Shown in pieces: positions 41,969-50,693 of a DNA stretch of 64,000 bases (its first letter is position 1; each line of letters opens with the position of its first letter). The stretch covers positions 1 through 64,000 of the forward strand of contig NZ_PVNL01000057.1 in NCBI RefSeq assembly GCF_002994635.1. The letters are read 5' to 3'. Below the pieces are notes generated by a model. The model was not told the DNA's origin. It ran no database searches and saw nothing but the letters and a program-made list of their open reading frames with translations. Origin of the DNA: Enhygromyxa salina. Its GTDB lineage: Bacteria > Myxococcota_A > Polyangia > Nannocystales > Nannocystaceae. Position numbers and translations under genes: made by a program.

Positions 41969-42729
41969 TTCGAGCTCCCGCCGGGCTTGCGGGCCCGCAC
42001 GATCGACGCCACGCCGAACGTGAGGGGCTCGACGCTGACCTGCTCGAAGCCGTGCTCCTGCAGCAGCGCGACGTAGTCGCTCGCGGTTCGCATCTGCGCC
42101 ATGCTGCGCGGCAGGTACAGGTACGCGTCGAGGTTGCCCGTGCAGGCCCAGCCGACGACCGGCAGCACGGTGCGGTTGTAGACGGCATGAAACACGCGGG
42201 TGGTCCACGCGCTGGGCCGGAAGAATTCCAGGATCACCAGCTGGCCTCCGGGCCGAAGGCAGCGCAGCTGCTCGGCGCTGGCGAGCGGCAGATCCGACAG
42301 GTTGCGGACCCCGAACGCGCAGAAGATCGCGTCGACGCTGGCGTCGTCGAGCGGCAGCGCGTGGGCGTCCATGTGCTGGGGGGTGATCTGGGCGAGCGGG
42401 GCGGGGTCTTGCAGCGCGGCGATCCGGCGCATGCCCGCGTCGAGCATTCCAGCCGAGAAGTCGCCGCCGATCAGCTGCGCCTGCGGATAGCGGCGATGGA
42501 TCTCGAGCGTGGAGTCGAGGGTCCCCGCGCACAGATCCAAGATCGTCGCGCCTGCGCCGTCGGGCTGGGGGTCGATGAGCAGCGAGGCCACGGCCTTGCG
42601 ACGCCAGCGGACGTCGGTGCCCGCGCTCATGATCCGGTTGGCCCGATCGTAGCCGTGGGCGATGTCGCTGAACATCGCCTGGACCCGACGACCGTGCTCG
42701 TCGTGGGTCGGGATCTCGAGCTGGGTCAC
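41965..42729 (-). CDS. ubiE: Demethylmenaquinone methyltransferase (UbiE/MenG)
   Basis: 254 aa. A class I S-adenosylmethionine methyltransferase with the UbiE signatures FSDIAHGYDRANRIMSAGTD (residues 20-39), the SAM motif ILDLCAGTLD, GGDFSAGMLD, FCAFGVRNLSD and ILEFFRPS. It methylates demethylmenaquinone in the last step of menaquinone synthesis. It overlaps the prenyl synthase stop by 4 bp (ATGA) and ubiX by 4 bp. Confidence 0.93.
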   Translation of the reverse strand: MTQLEIPTHDEHGRRVQAMFSDIAHGYDRANRIMSAGTDVRWRRKAVASLLIDPQPDGAGATILDLCAGTLDSTLEIHRRYPQAQLIGGDFSAGMLDAGMRRIAALQDPAPLAQITPQHMDAHALPLDDASVDAIFCAFGVRNLSDLPLASAEQLRCLRPGGQLVILEFFRPSAWTTRVFHAVYNRTVLPVVGWACTGNLDAYLYLPRSMAQMRTASDYVALLQEHGFEQVSVEPLTFGVASIVRARKPGGSSN

Positions 42730-43799
42730 CCGGTCCTCCGCACGATGTAGCGGGCGAGCTGCTCGAGCGCCGCGCGGGCAGGGGAGGGCGGCAGCGCGCC
42801 GAGAGCCTCGACGGCCGCGTCGACGTGGGCGTCGGCTGCCCGGCGGGCGCCGTCGAGGCCGCCCGCCGCGATCACCCGCTCGACCAGCTCGGCGTGGTCG
42901 TCCTCGTCGACCGGCGGGCCGTCGCGCAGCAGCGACTCGAGCCGCCCCCGCAGGCTGGGCCGGTACTCACACGCGAGGATCAGTGGCAGCGTGGCCTTGC
43001 CCTCGCGCAGGTCCTGCCCGCGAGCCTTGCCCGACTCGTGCACGTCGAGGCTGTAGTCGATGATGTCGTCGGCGATCTGAAACGCGTAGCCGACCTCGCG
43101 CCCGTAGCGGGCCAGGGCCTCGGCGCGGGCCGGCTCGACCAGGTGCGCAACCGCCGAGCACCACGAGATCAGCGCCGCGGTCTTGCGGTCGATGACCATG
43201 TAGTAGCGGGCGGTGTCGAAGTCCCAGTCCCCGGCGACGTGCAGCTGCGCGACCTCGCCCTCGGCCATGCGCGTGACGGCGTCGGCCATGGTCTGGATCG
43301 CCCGCGACTCACCGAGGTAGGCGACCGCCTGCAGCGCGCGGGCGTAGCAGTAGTCGCCGGTCAGGACCGCGAGCCCGTTGCCGTAGCGAAGCCGGGCCGC
43401 GGGCCGCCCCCGCCGAAACTCGCCTTCATCGATGACGTCATCGTGGAGCAGCGTGGCGGTGTGCAGCAGCTCGGCCGCGGCGGCCACGGTGATCCGCTTG
43501 TCGGACGCGTAGCCGGCCGCCTTGGCCGCGAGCAGCGTGACCATGGGCCGAAACCGCTTGCCGCCCGCGAACGTCAGGTGCCCGCCGACTTGCGGAATGA
43601 TCGCCACGGTCGACTGCAGCAGCTGCCCGAGCCGAGCTTCGACCTCGGCCAGCTCATCGGCGACCAGGGCCATCGCCGCGACGACCGGCGGCAGCTGGAC
43701 GTCGGCGGGTTGGTCCCGCTTGTCGCGTTGATGGTCCGGGGTTCGCTCCGGGTCGAGCGTCAGCGTTTGCAGGGCCACGTCATGCATCGATTCGGTCAT
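42726..43799 (-). CDS. Polyprenyl diphosphate synthase
   Basis: 357 aa from ATG 43799; ATGs at 43814 and 43787 are alternatives. It is a trans-isoprenyl synthase with the first Asp-rich motif LLHDDVIDEGEFRRGRPAA and the second QIADDIIDYS. It also has HLTFAGGKRFRPMVTLLAAK and TGDYCYARAL, typical of IspB/HepT-like long-chain enzymes. It should supply the side chain of menaquinone. Its start overlaps the end of the regulator gene by ~20 bp. Confidence 0.9.
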   Translation of the reverse strand: MTESMHDVALQTLTLDPERTPDHQRDKRDQPADVQLPPVVAAMALVADELAEVEARLGQLLQSTVAIIPQVGGHLTFAGGKRFRPMVTLLAAKAAGYASDKRITVAAAAELLHTATLLHDDVIDEGEFRRGRPAARLRYGNGLAVLTGDYCYARALQAVAYLGESRAIQTMADAVTRMAEGEVAQLHVAGDWDFDTARYYMVIDRKTAALISWCSAVAHLVEPARAEALARYGREVGYAFQIADDIIDYSLDVHESGKARGQDLREGKATLPLILACEYRPSLRGRLESLLRDGPPVDEDDHAELVERVIAAGGLDGARRAADAHVDAAVEALGALPPSPARAALEQLARYIVRRTG

Positions 43800-44445
43800 A
43801 GGTGTCCGGGACACAGGCGGCGTCGTGCTCGTCGTCCGCGTCGAGGTCGTGTGGGTCGGAAGCAGCAGTCAGGCGGCCCGGCAGCGGGGCCGGTCGGAGC
43901 CGCGAGGCGGTCCGGGCGAGGCCGTTGAGGATCGCGCGGATCGGGCTCCGCTCGACGAACGCCTCGAGGAACGAGCCGCCCATCTCGAAGAAGCCCAGCA
44001 TGTGCTCGGCCCGCTGCAGCGCGAAGCGGACCCGCTCGTCATCCTGGTCCGCGGCGCGGAGCTGGGCGACCACCTGCTGGGCGGCGCCGATGCCCTGCTG
44101 AACCCGCGCGGCCTCGCGCTGGCGCAGCACCGCCGTGATCAGCTTGAAAAAGTTGGTCTCGGCCACGTACAGCCGGCCCTCGCGGTGCAGCACGCCCCAC
44201 TCGAGCAGCGCGGTCATGGTCGTGCTGGCCGAGCCGGCGCTGATCGACAGCCGGGTGCGCACCGTGCTCTGATCCAGCGGCTCGGGCGACATGTACAGCA
44301 ACCCGAAGATCCGCCCCATGGTCCGGGTGAAGCCCCAGAACTCCGCGATGTCGCCCATCACGTCGGAGACCTGGCCCTGCGAGCGGGCCACGACGTCGTC
44401 GGGATCATCCGCAGGGGCAGCTGGGCGCTCGTCGTTAGTGGACAT
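43780..44445 (-). CDS. GbsR/MarR-family transcriptional regulator
   Basis: 221 aa. A winged helix-turn-helix covers about residues 40-110 (FGLLYMSPEPLDQSTVRTRL, SISAGSASTTMTALLEWGVL, HREGRLYVAE), followed by a helical dimerisation region. This is the GbsR-type pattern (FWGFTRTMGRIFGLLYMSPE). It is the first gene of the menaquinone operon and likely autoregulates it: two palindromes lie 27-85 bp upstream of its start in the divergent promoter region. Confidence 0.85.
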   Translation of the reverse strand: MSTNDERPAAPADDPDDVVARSQGQVSDVMGDIAEFWGFTRTMGRIFGLLYMSPEPLDQSTVRTRLSISAGSASTTMTALLEWGVLHREGRLYVAETNFFKLITAVLRQREAARVQQGIGAAQQVVAQLRAADQDDERVRFALQRAEHMLGFFEMGGSFLEAFVERSPIRAILNGLARTASRLRPAPLPGRLTAASDPHDLDADDEHDAACVPDTYDRIDA

Positions 44446-44471
44446 CGGAGGGGAAAATTGTAGGATCTACG

Positions 44472-44488
44472 GCAGATCGGCGATCTGC
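44472..44488. promoter_or_regulatory. Palindrome upstream of the GbsR-type regulator
   Basis: GCAGATCG, centre G, CGATCTGC: a perfect 17-bp palindrome with 8-bp arms, 27 bp upstream of the regulator ATG. On the minus strand it lies just before a TACAAT hexamer (about 44457-44462) that could be a -10 element of a nearly leaderless transcript. It is a candidate operator. Confidence 0.45.
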
Positions 44489-44509
44489 GGCGCCTCTGGC
44501 TGAACGTGT

Positions 44510-44530
44510 TTCATTTCAGAATGAAATGAA
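44510..44530. promoter_or_regulatory. AT-rich palindromic operator candidate
   Basis: TTCATTTC (44510-44517), 5-nt spacer, GAAATGAA (44523-44530): a perfect 8-bp inverted repeat in an AT-rich island within GC-rich DNA. It lies between the divergent regulator/menaquinone operon and the protease gene. AT-rich dyads of this size are typical MarR/GbsR operators; binding by the adjacent regulator is an inference. Confidence 0.55.
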
Positions 44531-44662
44531 CTTAGGTCCAGGAGGCGATTTACATCGCGTTGTGAACCAAGTCAATCGGCATTTTTTGCGTAACCGCCCG
44601 CCGCCGCGCTTCACGGGACGGGCCTGAGGCCAGCGCTGGGGTTAAGCTCCGAGCCAGCGAGC

Positions 44663-46183
44663 ATGGGCGGCAGCGAGGGAGACAGGCACCCGTTTTGGGT
44701 CGCGATGGGGGCGGCCTTCGTCGGCACGCTGCTGGGCGGCGGCGCTGTCTGGCTCGGGCTTCAGGGCCGGCTCGACGCGGTCGAGGCCGAGGTCGCCCGG
44801 GTGCGCTCGGTGCCAACCCCGGCCGCGGTGACCCCCGCACCCGAGCCCGCGCTGCCGGTCGCGTCGGTCGAGCCCCCGGCGGACACCGCCGAGCCTGATC
44901 CCGGTGACAGCAGCCTGGTCCGCGCGGTCGAGCGCACCCGCGACAGCGTCGTGACGATCGAGCTGGCCGGAGAGCCCAGCGGCTCGGGGGTCGTCTACGA
45001 CACCAACGGCATGCTGCTGACCAACTACCACGTGATCGAGCCGGTGCTGGGTGGTCGCGGTGGGCTGCTGGTGCTGGGTGATGCGGCGGCTGCCAAGGCG
45101 ATCTCGGTTCGGTTCGGCGACGGTCGGGTCCGCTCGGCGACGGTGTTGGCCGCTGACCCCGATGAAGACGTGGCGATCCTCAGCTTGCTGCGCGAGCGCG
45201 ACGAAGAGCACTTCCACGCGGCGCCGCTGGGCTACTCCGCCTCGCTGCGGCTGGGCGAGCAGGTGTTTGCAATCGGCTCGCCGGTCGGCTTCGAGGGCAC
45301 GATCGCCACGGGCATCATCTCGGCGGTCGAGCGCACGGGCGTGCTGGGCAACCGCAAGCTCCCGGTCCTGCAGCTCGACGCCGCGATCAACTTTGGCAAC
45401 TCGGGCGGCCCGCTGTTCAACCTCGCGGGTGAGATCGTGGGGATCACCACCGCTCGCTCGAGCCGCGGCGAGGGGATTGGGTTTGCGATCCCGATCGATC
45501 ACGTCCGGTTGTTCCTGCGCGCGCTCGAGCGGGGCATGCGGGGGCGCTCGGGGGTGATCGGGGTGGTGCTCGATCATCGGCGCGCGATCGCCAAGCAGAT
45601 CGAGCCGCTCGGCTATCACAGCGGCGTGGCGATCGCCGAGGTCGATCCTGGCCGGGCCGCGGCGCTCGGGGGCATGAAGGCCGACGATGTGATCGTCACG
45701 ATCCGCGGCCGTCGCCACGATGAGATCGACGCCTCGGAGGCGGGGCGGGCCGCGTTCACGCAGCTGGTGGGGGACACGATCCGGGCGCTGCTTCCGGGCG
45801 AGACGCTGACCGTCGGGGTCGTGCGCGACGGCGAGCTGGTCGAGCTCGAGATCGTCGTCGAGGCCGCCAGCGTCGAGCGGCAGGCCCGGATCGACGCTGA
45901 GCTGCTGTTGGGGTTGTACCTCGCGCCCGAGGGCGACGAGGCGACGATCGTGGAGCCTGTGCGGGGGTCTCCGATCGCGCACGTGCCGGGGGCTCAGGTG
46001 TTGGCTGGGGCGCGGATCGTCAGCTTGTTTGGGTACCCGGTCGGCAACGTTCAGCAGCTGGGGGAGCGGCTGAGCTTGCTGCGAACGTGGGCGGCCGTTG
46101 GGCGGCGACGGAGTATTGCGATTGGGTTTGAGACCGCGGATGGGCGCAGCTTGATCGCTAACAATTACCCGCTGGCGAAGTAG
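44663..46183 (+). CDS. Membrane-anchored HtrA/DegP-like serine protease
   Basis: 506 aa. An N-terminal transmembrane anchor (about residues 11-33) and a Pro/Ala linker precede a trypsin-like domain with catalytic His123 (LLTNYHVI), Asp169 (DPDEDVAIL) and Ser247 (FGNSGGPLFN). A PDZ-like domain at about 315-405 (VDPGRAAALGGMKADDVIVT) and a second degenerate one to the end follow. It is probably a periplasmic quality-control protease, divergent from the menaquinone operon with which it shares the palindromic promoter region. Confidence 0.87.
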   Translation: MGGSEGDRHPFWVAMGAAFVGTLLGGGAVWLGLQGRLDAVEAEVARVRSVPTPAAVTPAPEPALPVASVEPPADTAEPDPGDSSLVRAVERTRDSVVTIELAGEPSGSGVVYDTNGMLLTNYHVIEPVLGGRGGLLVLGDAAAAKAISVRFGDGRVRSATVLAADPDEDVAILSLLRERDEEHFHAAPLGYSASLRLGEQVFAIGSPVGFEGTIATGIISAVERTGVLGNRKLPVLQLDAAINFGNSGGPLFNLAGEIVGITTARSSRGEGIGFAIPIDHVRLFLRALERGMRGRSGVIGVVLDHRRAIAKQIEPLGYHSGVAIAEVDPGRAAALGGMKADDVIVTIRGRRHDEIDASEAGRAAFTQLVGDTIRALLPGETLTVGVVRDGELVELEIVVEAASVERQARIDAELLLGLYLAPEGDEATIVEPVRGSPIAHVPGAQVLAGARIVSLFGYPVGNVQQLGERLSLLRTWAAVGRRRSIAIGFETADGRSLIANNYPLAK

Positions 46184-46557
46184 GAGCTGGTCGCATGGGT
46201 TGCTGGCTCTTGCGACCACCAACTGCAACACCGCGACATGGCTGCGGATCTTCGTTGGGCACACGAAAACGGGGGTTCTGAGGCGAGGGCGGGGTCCGGT
46301 TGGGTCCGCGGGGTTCCGCGCTGTTCTTGGAGATATGCTGTAGACTACCGGCCGCGTCCGCTTGGGTGTGTGAATGGCCTCGCTCGTGTGACAGCCCGAA
46401 GCGACCCGCCGGCTGTGACGCTGCTGAGCACGCACCGCTCGGTGTGCGCTCGCGGTGACTCGGCGAGGTGGCCCAGATGCCGGACACTTCGCTGGCTCAC
46501 GCATGAGTTCTGCAAAGCGAGACCACGACGGCCGAGTAGCTGGTCGTGGCTGCTCCC
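46184..46557. other. Intergenic region after the protease
   Basis: 374 bp with lower and more mixed base composition than its neighbours and no convincing gene on either strand. A hairpin GGTCGCA/TGCGACC (46189-46195 with 46211-46217) lies 6 nt after the protease stop, without a T-run. No promoter or repeat stands out. Confidence 0.4.
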
Positions 46558-46719
46558 TCACGTAGGGCCGGTCGCCGTCGACGTGGTCCGGTCGCCACGC
46601 CGGTCCGCGCGGTCGAGCGGGTTGAGCACGCGGCCGCCGTTGTGATCGCAGGCGCTGCCGAGCAGCGAGAGGGCCGATAGCAGCAGGAGGATGCGAGGGG
46701 AGCGATTAAGGCGTTGCAT
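46558..46719 (-). CDS. Small lipoprotein
   Basis: 53 aa from ATG 46719: a basic start, a hydrophobic core (ILLLLSALSLLGSAC) with lipobox LGSAC and Cys24, then a short hydrophilic tail (DHNGGRVLNPLDRADRRGD). The signal peptide is textbook and supports a real, very small lipoprotein. The antisense frames here are uninformative. No family is recognised. Confidence 0.65.
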   Translation of the reverse strand: MQRLNRSPRILLLLSALSLLGSACDHNGGRVLNPLDRADRRGDRTTSTATGPT

Positions 46720-46906
46720 GGCTTGCGAGGGGCGACAACGCGAGGTTTTTCAGGGCTCGCACACAATCGCGGGAATAGACCGAACCGCCCGCATCGGCCG
46801 CGGCAGCCGCATCGGGCTCGGGTCGCCGCGCCGGGGTCGGTTCGAGTGGTGACGGCGACGGGGTTTGTCCTGGAAGTTCGCCGATCCTGGCCGGTACGCT
46901 CCCCCC

Positions 46907-48631
46907 GTGCACCTCGACTATTTCCCCGGTGGCAAGCTCGGATGGCTCGCGCTGCTCGCCCTCATGTTCGTAGTGGCCGGGATACAGCGGTTCCTCGCTC
47001 GTCGGGCCGCCCGCGCGCGGATCGGCCGCGATTGGGATAGCGACACTCATGTCGATCGGGTCGGCCGGCCCTACGCGGGCCGCGAACGCCGGGATCCCGC
47101 CGACCCCGAGCAGGATCAAAGCTACCGCGTCGACGACCAGACCTGGTTCGACCTCGATCTCGACGCGGTCGTCGCCCGGCTCGACTACACACAAACCGGG
47201 ATCGGTGCCCAGACGCTGTACCGAGCGTTGCGTCGACCCGCGCTAACCCCCGAGCTCGGTCGCCGACGCGTTGCGCTGGCCGACGCCATCTCGGCCGATC
47301 CACGCGGTCGGGCCGATTGCCAACGCGTGCTGGCAGAGTTTCGCAATCGCGGTTGGGTGCTGCCTTGGATCTTGTGGGGGCCACGGCTGCTGCCCCCGAT
47401 CCCGGTGTGGGCGATGCGGGTGCTCGGCGTCACGCCGCTGCTGCTCGGGCCGGCCGCCTACTTCAACGAGAGCATGGCGCTGGTCGTGTTGACGATCGTC
47501 AACCTTGCCGCCAACGTCGGACTGCACGCGCTGACCAGTCACCGCCATAGGACCGAGATGAGCGCCGCTGCCGAGCTTGGCGAGATGCTCTCGCTGGCCA
47601 CGGACCTGCGCGCGCAGACCTTAGTCCGCCCCGCGTTCAAGCAGCACGAACGCGGCCTCTCACGGATCCAGCGGGTGTTCGGTCGGCGCGGTCGGGGGCT
47701 GAACGCGAGGCTGCTCGCTGCCAGGGCATCGCTCGTTGACCTGACCGACTACCCGAGCGCGTTTTTCATGATCAAGGTCACCGCCTTGTACGCCGGGCTG
47801 GGTCGGATCGAGCGGACCCGGCCGCAGCTGTGCGAGCTGTTCGACACGATCGGCGAGATCGATCTCTGCATCGGGTTGGCCAAGCTTCGTCACCTTCGCG
47901 GGTTGACACCCGCGCAACTGGGCGAGCGCGACGACGTGGCGCTGCGTGGCGCAACCCACCCGCTGATCGACGAGTGTGTGCCGAACGATCTGGACTTGTC
48001 GGCGCACGGCCTGGTGCTGACCGGCTCGAACATGGCGGGCAAGAGCACTTTCTTGCGGACCCTGGGACTCAACGCGATCTTGGCCCAGTCGCTCGGCGTG
48101 GGGTACTTCGACAGCTACGAGGCCCCGATTCTGAGAGTGTACTCGTCGATGAGTATCATCGACGATCTGCTGGCCGGCCGCAGCCGCTACCGGGCCGAGG
48201 CCGAACGGATCTTGGCGCTCACTCGCGCCGGCACCGGGGGCGCGTGCTTGTTCTTGATCGACGAGATGTTCGCGGGCACCAACCCGATCGAGCGCACCGC
48301 GGCCGCACACGCCGTCGCGCGCTATCTGAGCGAGACGCACATCGTGCTGCTCGCAACCCACGATCTCGATCTCGTCGGTTCACTGATCGCCGATGGGTTC
48401 GCCGCCGCCTACTTTAGCGAGACTGCGTACGGCGACGACTTGCGTTTTGACTACCAGCTCCGTATCGGCCGCGCTGGGCGTCCAAACGCGATTTCGATCC
48501 TGCGCACGCTCGAGTTCCCCGAGGCCATCTCGGCCGACGCCGAGCGCTTCGCCGGGGTGATGAGTCGTGCCGCGCCCGAACCCGATCCCGATCCCACCAC
48601 GAACAGCGCGCGGCTCACTCGAGGTGGGTGA
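46907..48631 (+). CDS. Membrane-anchored MutS-like ATPase
   Basis: 574 aa from GTG 46907; a TTG at 46865 is an alternative. It has one N-terminal transmembrane helix (about 10-27) and two more in the middle (about 165-205). The C-terminus is a MutS-type ABC ATPase: Walker A GSNMAGKST (about 374-382), YSSMSIIDDLLAG, Walker B LFLIDEMFAGTNP, and ATHDLDL. MutS core and clamp features are shortened, and no mismatch-recognition domain is present. Membrane-bound MutS relatives occur in several phyla with unknown function; a role in DNA mismatch repair is doubtful. Confidence 0.82.
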   Translation: MHLDYFPGGKLGWLALLALMFVVAGIQRFLARRAARARIGRDWDSDTHVDRVGRPYAGRERRDPADPEQDQSYRVDDQTWFDLDLDAVVARLDYTQTGIGAQTLYRALRRPALTPELGRRRVALADAISADPRGRADCQRVLAEFRNRGWVLPWILWGPRLLPPIPVWAMRVLGVTPLLLGPAAYFNESMALVVLTIVNLAANVGLHALTSHRHRTEMSAAAELGEMLSLATDLRAQTLVRPAFKQHERGLSRIQRVFGRRGRGLNARLLAARASLVDLTDYPSAFFMIKVTALYAGLGRIERTRPQLCELFDTIGEIDLCIGLAKLRHLRGLTPAQLGERDDVALRGATHPLIDECVPNDLDLSAHGLVLTGSNMAGKSTFLRTLGLNAILAQSLGVGYFDSYEAPILRVYSSMSIIDDLLAGRSRYRAEAERILALTRAGTGGACLFLIDEMFAGTNPIERTAAAHAVARYLSETHIVLLATHDLDLVGSLIADGFAAAYFSETAYGDDLRFDYQLRIGRAGRPNAISILRTLEFPEAISADAERFAGVMSRAAPEPDPDPTTNSARLTRGG

Positions 48632-49093
48632 CTGCCGCGATCGCGGCCCCAGCCCGCGCCGCTCCGGTGTCGCTGAAGTGCCACTGATCGTAGAAGCAAT
48701 CCGCGCAGCCCTCGAGCGCAACCGCCAGATCCACGAGCTCGAGCCCATGCTCGCGCGCAAACCCGCGCGTCTGCGCATTGAAAACCTCAACCAACTGCAC
48801 GGTTAGCTCCGGGGAAGGCAAGAAACCCTCCCCCTGTCCCGCATAGATGAACGGCGCCCAGTCCCGACCCGCGGCCGGCTCCGCCCACGGTGCGAGCGAT
48901 AGGTCTGGACCCGACCGTCGACGCCCAAGGGTGAGGTGGGATCCAGCCACACATGCCAGGCTGCGCCCGGTGCCGAGCTGACCCAGGGCGCGTGATTGAC
49001 CGCCCAGCGGAACGTAGAGGTAGTCGCGCAGCCAGGTCGACAAGCTGATGTACCAGCGCGCCAAAAATCGCGGGGCCCGCGGGTGTTACCAAG
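48615..49093 (-). pseudogene. Relic of an MBOAT acyltransferase / SGNH hydrolase gene
   Basis: At the 5' end (about 49020-49080 on the minus strand) the peptide DFWR, a frameshift, then RWYISLSTWLRDYLYVPLGG matches the conserved MBOAT (AlgI-like) O-acyltransferase block. The last ~70 residues (FNAQTRGFAREHGLELVDLA, CADCFYDQWHFSDTGAARAG) match the C-terminus of an SGNH/GDSL hydrolase, including the Asp-x-x-His pair DQWH. The middle is garbled and the start is missing. It probably derives from two neighbouring polysaccharide O-acetylation genes fused by deletion. Its end overlaps the convergent MutS-like gene by 17 bp. Confidence 0.65.
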
Positions 49094-49152
49094 CACGTCC
49101 GGTGAGGGCGGTCCGATCACGCTCATTGCTGGCGACCCCGAGACAAAGCAAA

Positions 49153-49181
49153 GCGCCGGTGACCACAGCGATCACCGGCGC
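49153..49181 (-). terminator. Rho-independent terminator
   Basis: A perfect 10-bp stem GCGCCGGTGA/TCACCGGCGC with a 9-nt loop, followed on the minus strand by TTTGCTTTGT. It lies 24 nt after the stop at 49205 and terminates whatever gene originally ended there. Confidence 0.75.
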
Positions 49182-49204
49182 ACCACCCTCATCGAGATGT
49201 CCCG

Positions 49205-49357
49205 TCAGAAGAGGATCTCGTCGTCGACCACGACCCGCAGCTCCCCGCGCCAGTACTCACTCAGTGAGTCCTGCAGATCCCGCACCTGAGCGACGAGCAC
49301 GCCAATGACGTCACCCTCGTGGGTCTCACCGATCGTGAGCAGTTGATCCGTGACCAC
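49205..49357 (-). pseudogene. 3' remnant of a gene fused to the transposon ATPase
   Basis: A 50-codon frame from GTG 49357 (VTDQLLTIGETHEGDVIG, VAQVRDLQDSLSEYW, VVVDDEILF) ends 24 nt before a strong terminator, which suggests a genuine gene end. It overlaps the 3' part of the ExeA-like ATPase in another frame. Either the ATPase gene suffered a frameshift, since IGETHEGDVIG could be its continuation, or the transposon landed in another gene whose 3' end survives. No family is recognised. Confidence 0.4.
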
Positions 49358-49926
49358 AGCGACCGATTCTTACGAAGCGACAGCTGGCCCCATAGCTCGG
49401 GCAAGCCCACGAGCACCATCGACATCAGCGGCTTTTGATCCCACTGATAGTTGGCGAGCACGTGCAAATGTTCGAGCACTTGCTGTTGCAGTAGGTGGGC
49501 CTCGTCGAGCAGGAAGACCGGGTGCACGCGCTGGCGGCCGAGCTCCTCGACGTGGCTGCTGACCGAGTGAAACACCGCGGCCGCGGTCGCCCGCGGCGAC
49601 AGACCCAGCGCCATGCACAGCTGCCGATAGAAATCGCGGCGCCCGAGCGTCGCGTTGTGGCAGTAGGTCAGGCGATACTCCGTCTCGGATAGGCGCGGAC
49701 GCAGAGCCCGGAGCGTGCAGGTCTTGCCGACGCCCGGCTCGCCGACGAGCAGTACGTGTCCGCGTGACTCGAGCGCCTCCACGAGTTCGTCGACGAGCAC
49801 CAGCTTCGAGCTCGGCAGCCACAGCTGGTCGTCGGCCACGTCCTTCGAAAACGGCGCACAGTCGAGGTTGAAATGGGTCTGCCACAGCGGCTGCCGACTC
49901 GCACGCGCTGGCTTGGCGCCGCTCAT
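49261..49926 (-). CDS. ExeA/TniB-like AAA ATPase of a transposon (3' end abnormal)
   Basis: 221 aa. The N-terminus (HFNLDCAPFSKDVADDQLWL), Walker A GEPGVGKT, LTYCHNATLGRRDFYRQLC, the Walker B-like LLDEAHLL and MVLVGLPELW match transposition helper ATPases of the ExeA/TniB group. After LRKNRSLWSRI the sequence leaves the family pattern. The usual last ~50-60 residues are missing or shifted into another frame, so it is probably non-functional. The ATG overlaps the stop of the transposase remnant (ATGA). Confidence 0.7.
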   Translation of the reverse strand: MSGAKPARASRQPLWQTHFNLDCAPFSKDVADDQLWLPSSKLVLVDELVEALESRGHVLLVGEPGVGKTCTLRALRPRLSETEYRLTYCHNATLGRRDFYRQLCMALGLSPRATAAAVFHSVSSHVEELGRQRVHPVFLLDEAHLLQQQVLEHLHVLANYQWDQKPLMSMVLVGLPELWGQLSLRKNRSLWSRINCSRSVRPTRVTSLACSSLRCGICRTH

Positions 49927-50693
49927 CGCCCACCTCCGCTCGGTCGACGTCCGAGCATGCCGTCGACCCGCACGCGGTTGGGATCAAAGTCGACAGCGTC
50001 GATCCCTTTGCGCGTTCGCTTGCTCGGCTTGCGCTTCCGAGTCGAGTTGGCGACCGGATCCACCAGTCGCAGCGGGAGCTGCTTGTCCTCGTGCTCGACC
50101 CACGGCGGCCGCTGCAAGTCCACGAAGCTGCGCGCGACGGTCAGCTTGGTGCCAGCGAGCCAGCCGTCGGTGAGCTCCCAGTCCTGACCGCCGACCGACA
50201 GCGTGCCGTCGGCTCGGATCTTTCGCTCCGTCCGCACCGTCAGCGCGCGCTCGAGTTCGTCTTCGCTGAGCACCTCGCGCTGGCGCTGCGCCCAAACCTT
50301 CGCAGCTGTTGGCTCGCACCGCGGCGTCGCTGTGGTGGCGGACAGCCCACAGCCACAGCGCCAGGGCGATCGCCATTGCGGTGTAGTGCCGGCCACGAAG
50401 CAGACCGCGCGGGCCGACGACGATGATCGCCTTGCAGCACTGGCATGCGTAGCGGCGCAGCAGTAGCTCGATCTGCTCGACGTTGCCGCCGACGTCGACG
50501 GGGATCCCGACTCGGCGCTCCCGTCGACCGTGGCCATGAAGCACACGCGGTCGCCGTCGAGACCTGGCGCGTCGCAGACTGGACACCTCGCGGGGCGGGC
50601 CGTGGCCACATCGGGCGGCTGTTTGGCCCAAAACTTGACGTCGACGTTGAAGTAGACAAAACGGGAGGTGCTCTCGGTTGGCGCTTCGCACAT
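49923..50693 (-). pseudogene. DUF6431-transposase C-terminus fusion relic
   Basis: From ATG 50693 the first part (FNVDVKFWAKQPPDV, ARCPVCDAPGLDGDRVCF) resembles the zinc-finger N-terminus of DUF6431 IS-associated proteins. Its continuation (VGIPVDVGGNVEQIELLLRRY, CQCCKAIIVVGP) is found in the next reading frame, so a frameshift is present. The last ~115 residues (RTERKIRADGTLSVGGQDWE, GTKLTVARSFVDLQRPPWVE, RLVDPVANSTRKRKP) match the C-terminal beta-barrel and tail of rve-type transposases. The DDE core is missing. Confidence 0.65.

Noticed and set aside
44663..46183. Trypsin-like protease as a retron effector
   Set aside because: It is 14 kb away, has an anchor and PDZ domains of the HtrA type, and shares a promoter region with the menaquinone operon.
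46907..48631. Canonical mismatch-repair MutS
   Set aside because: It is too short, has membrane helices and lacks the mismatch-recognition domain.
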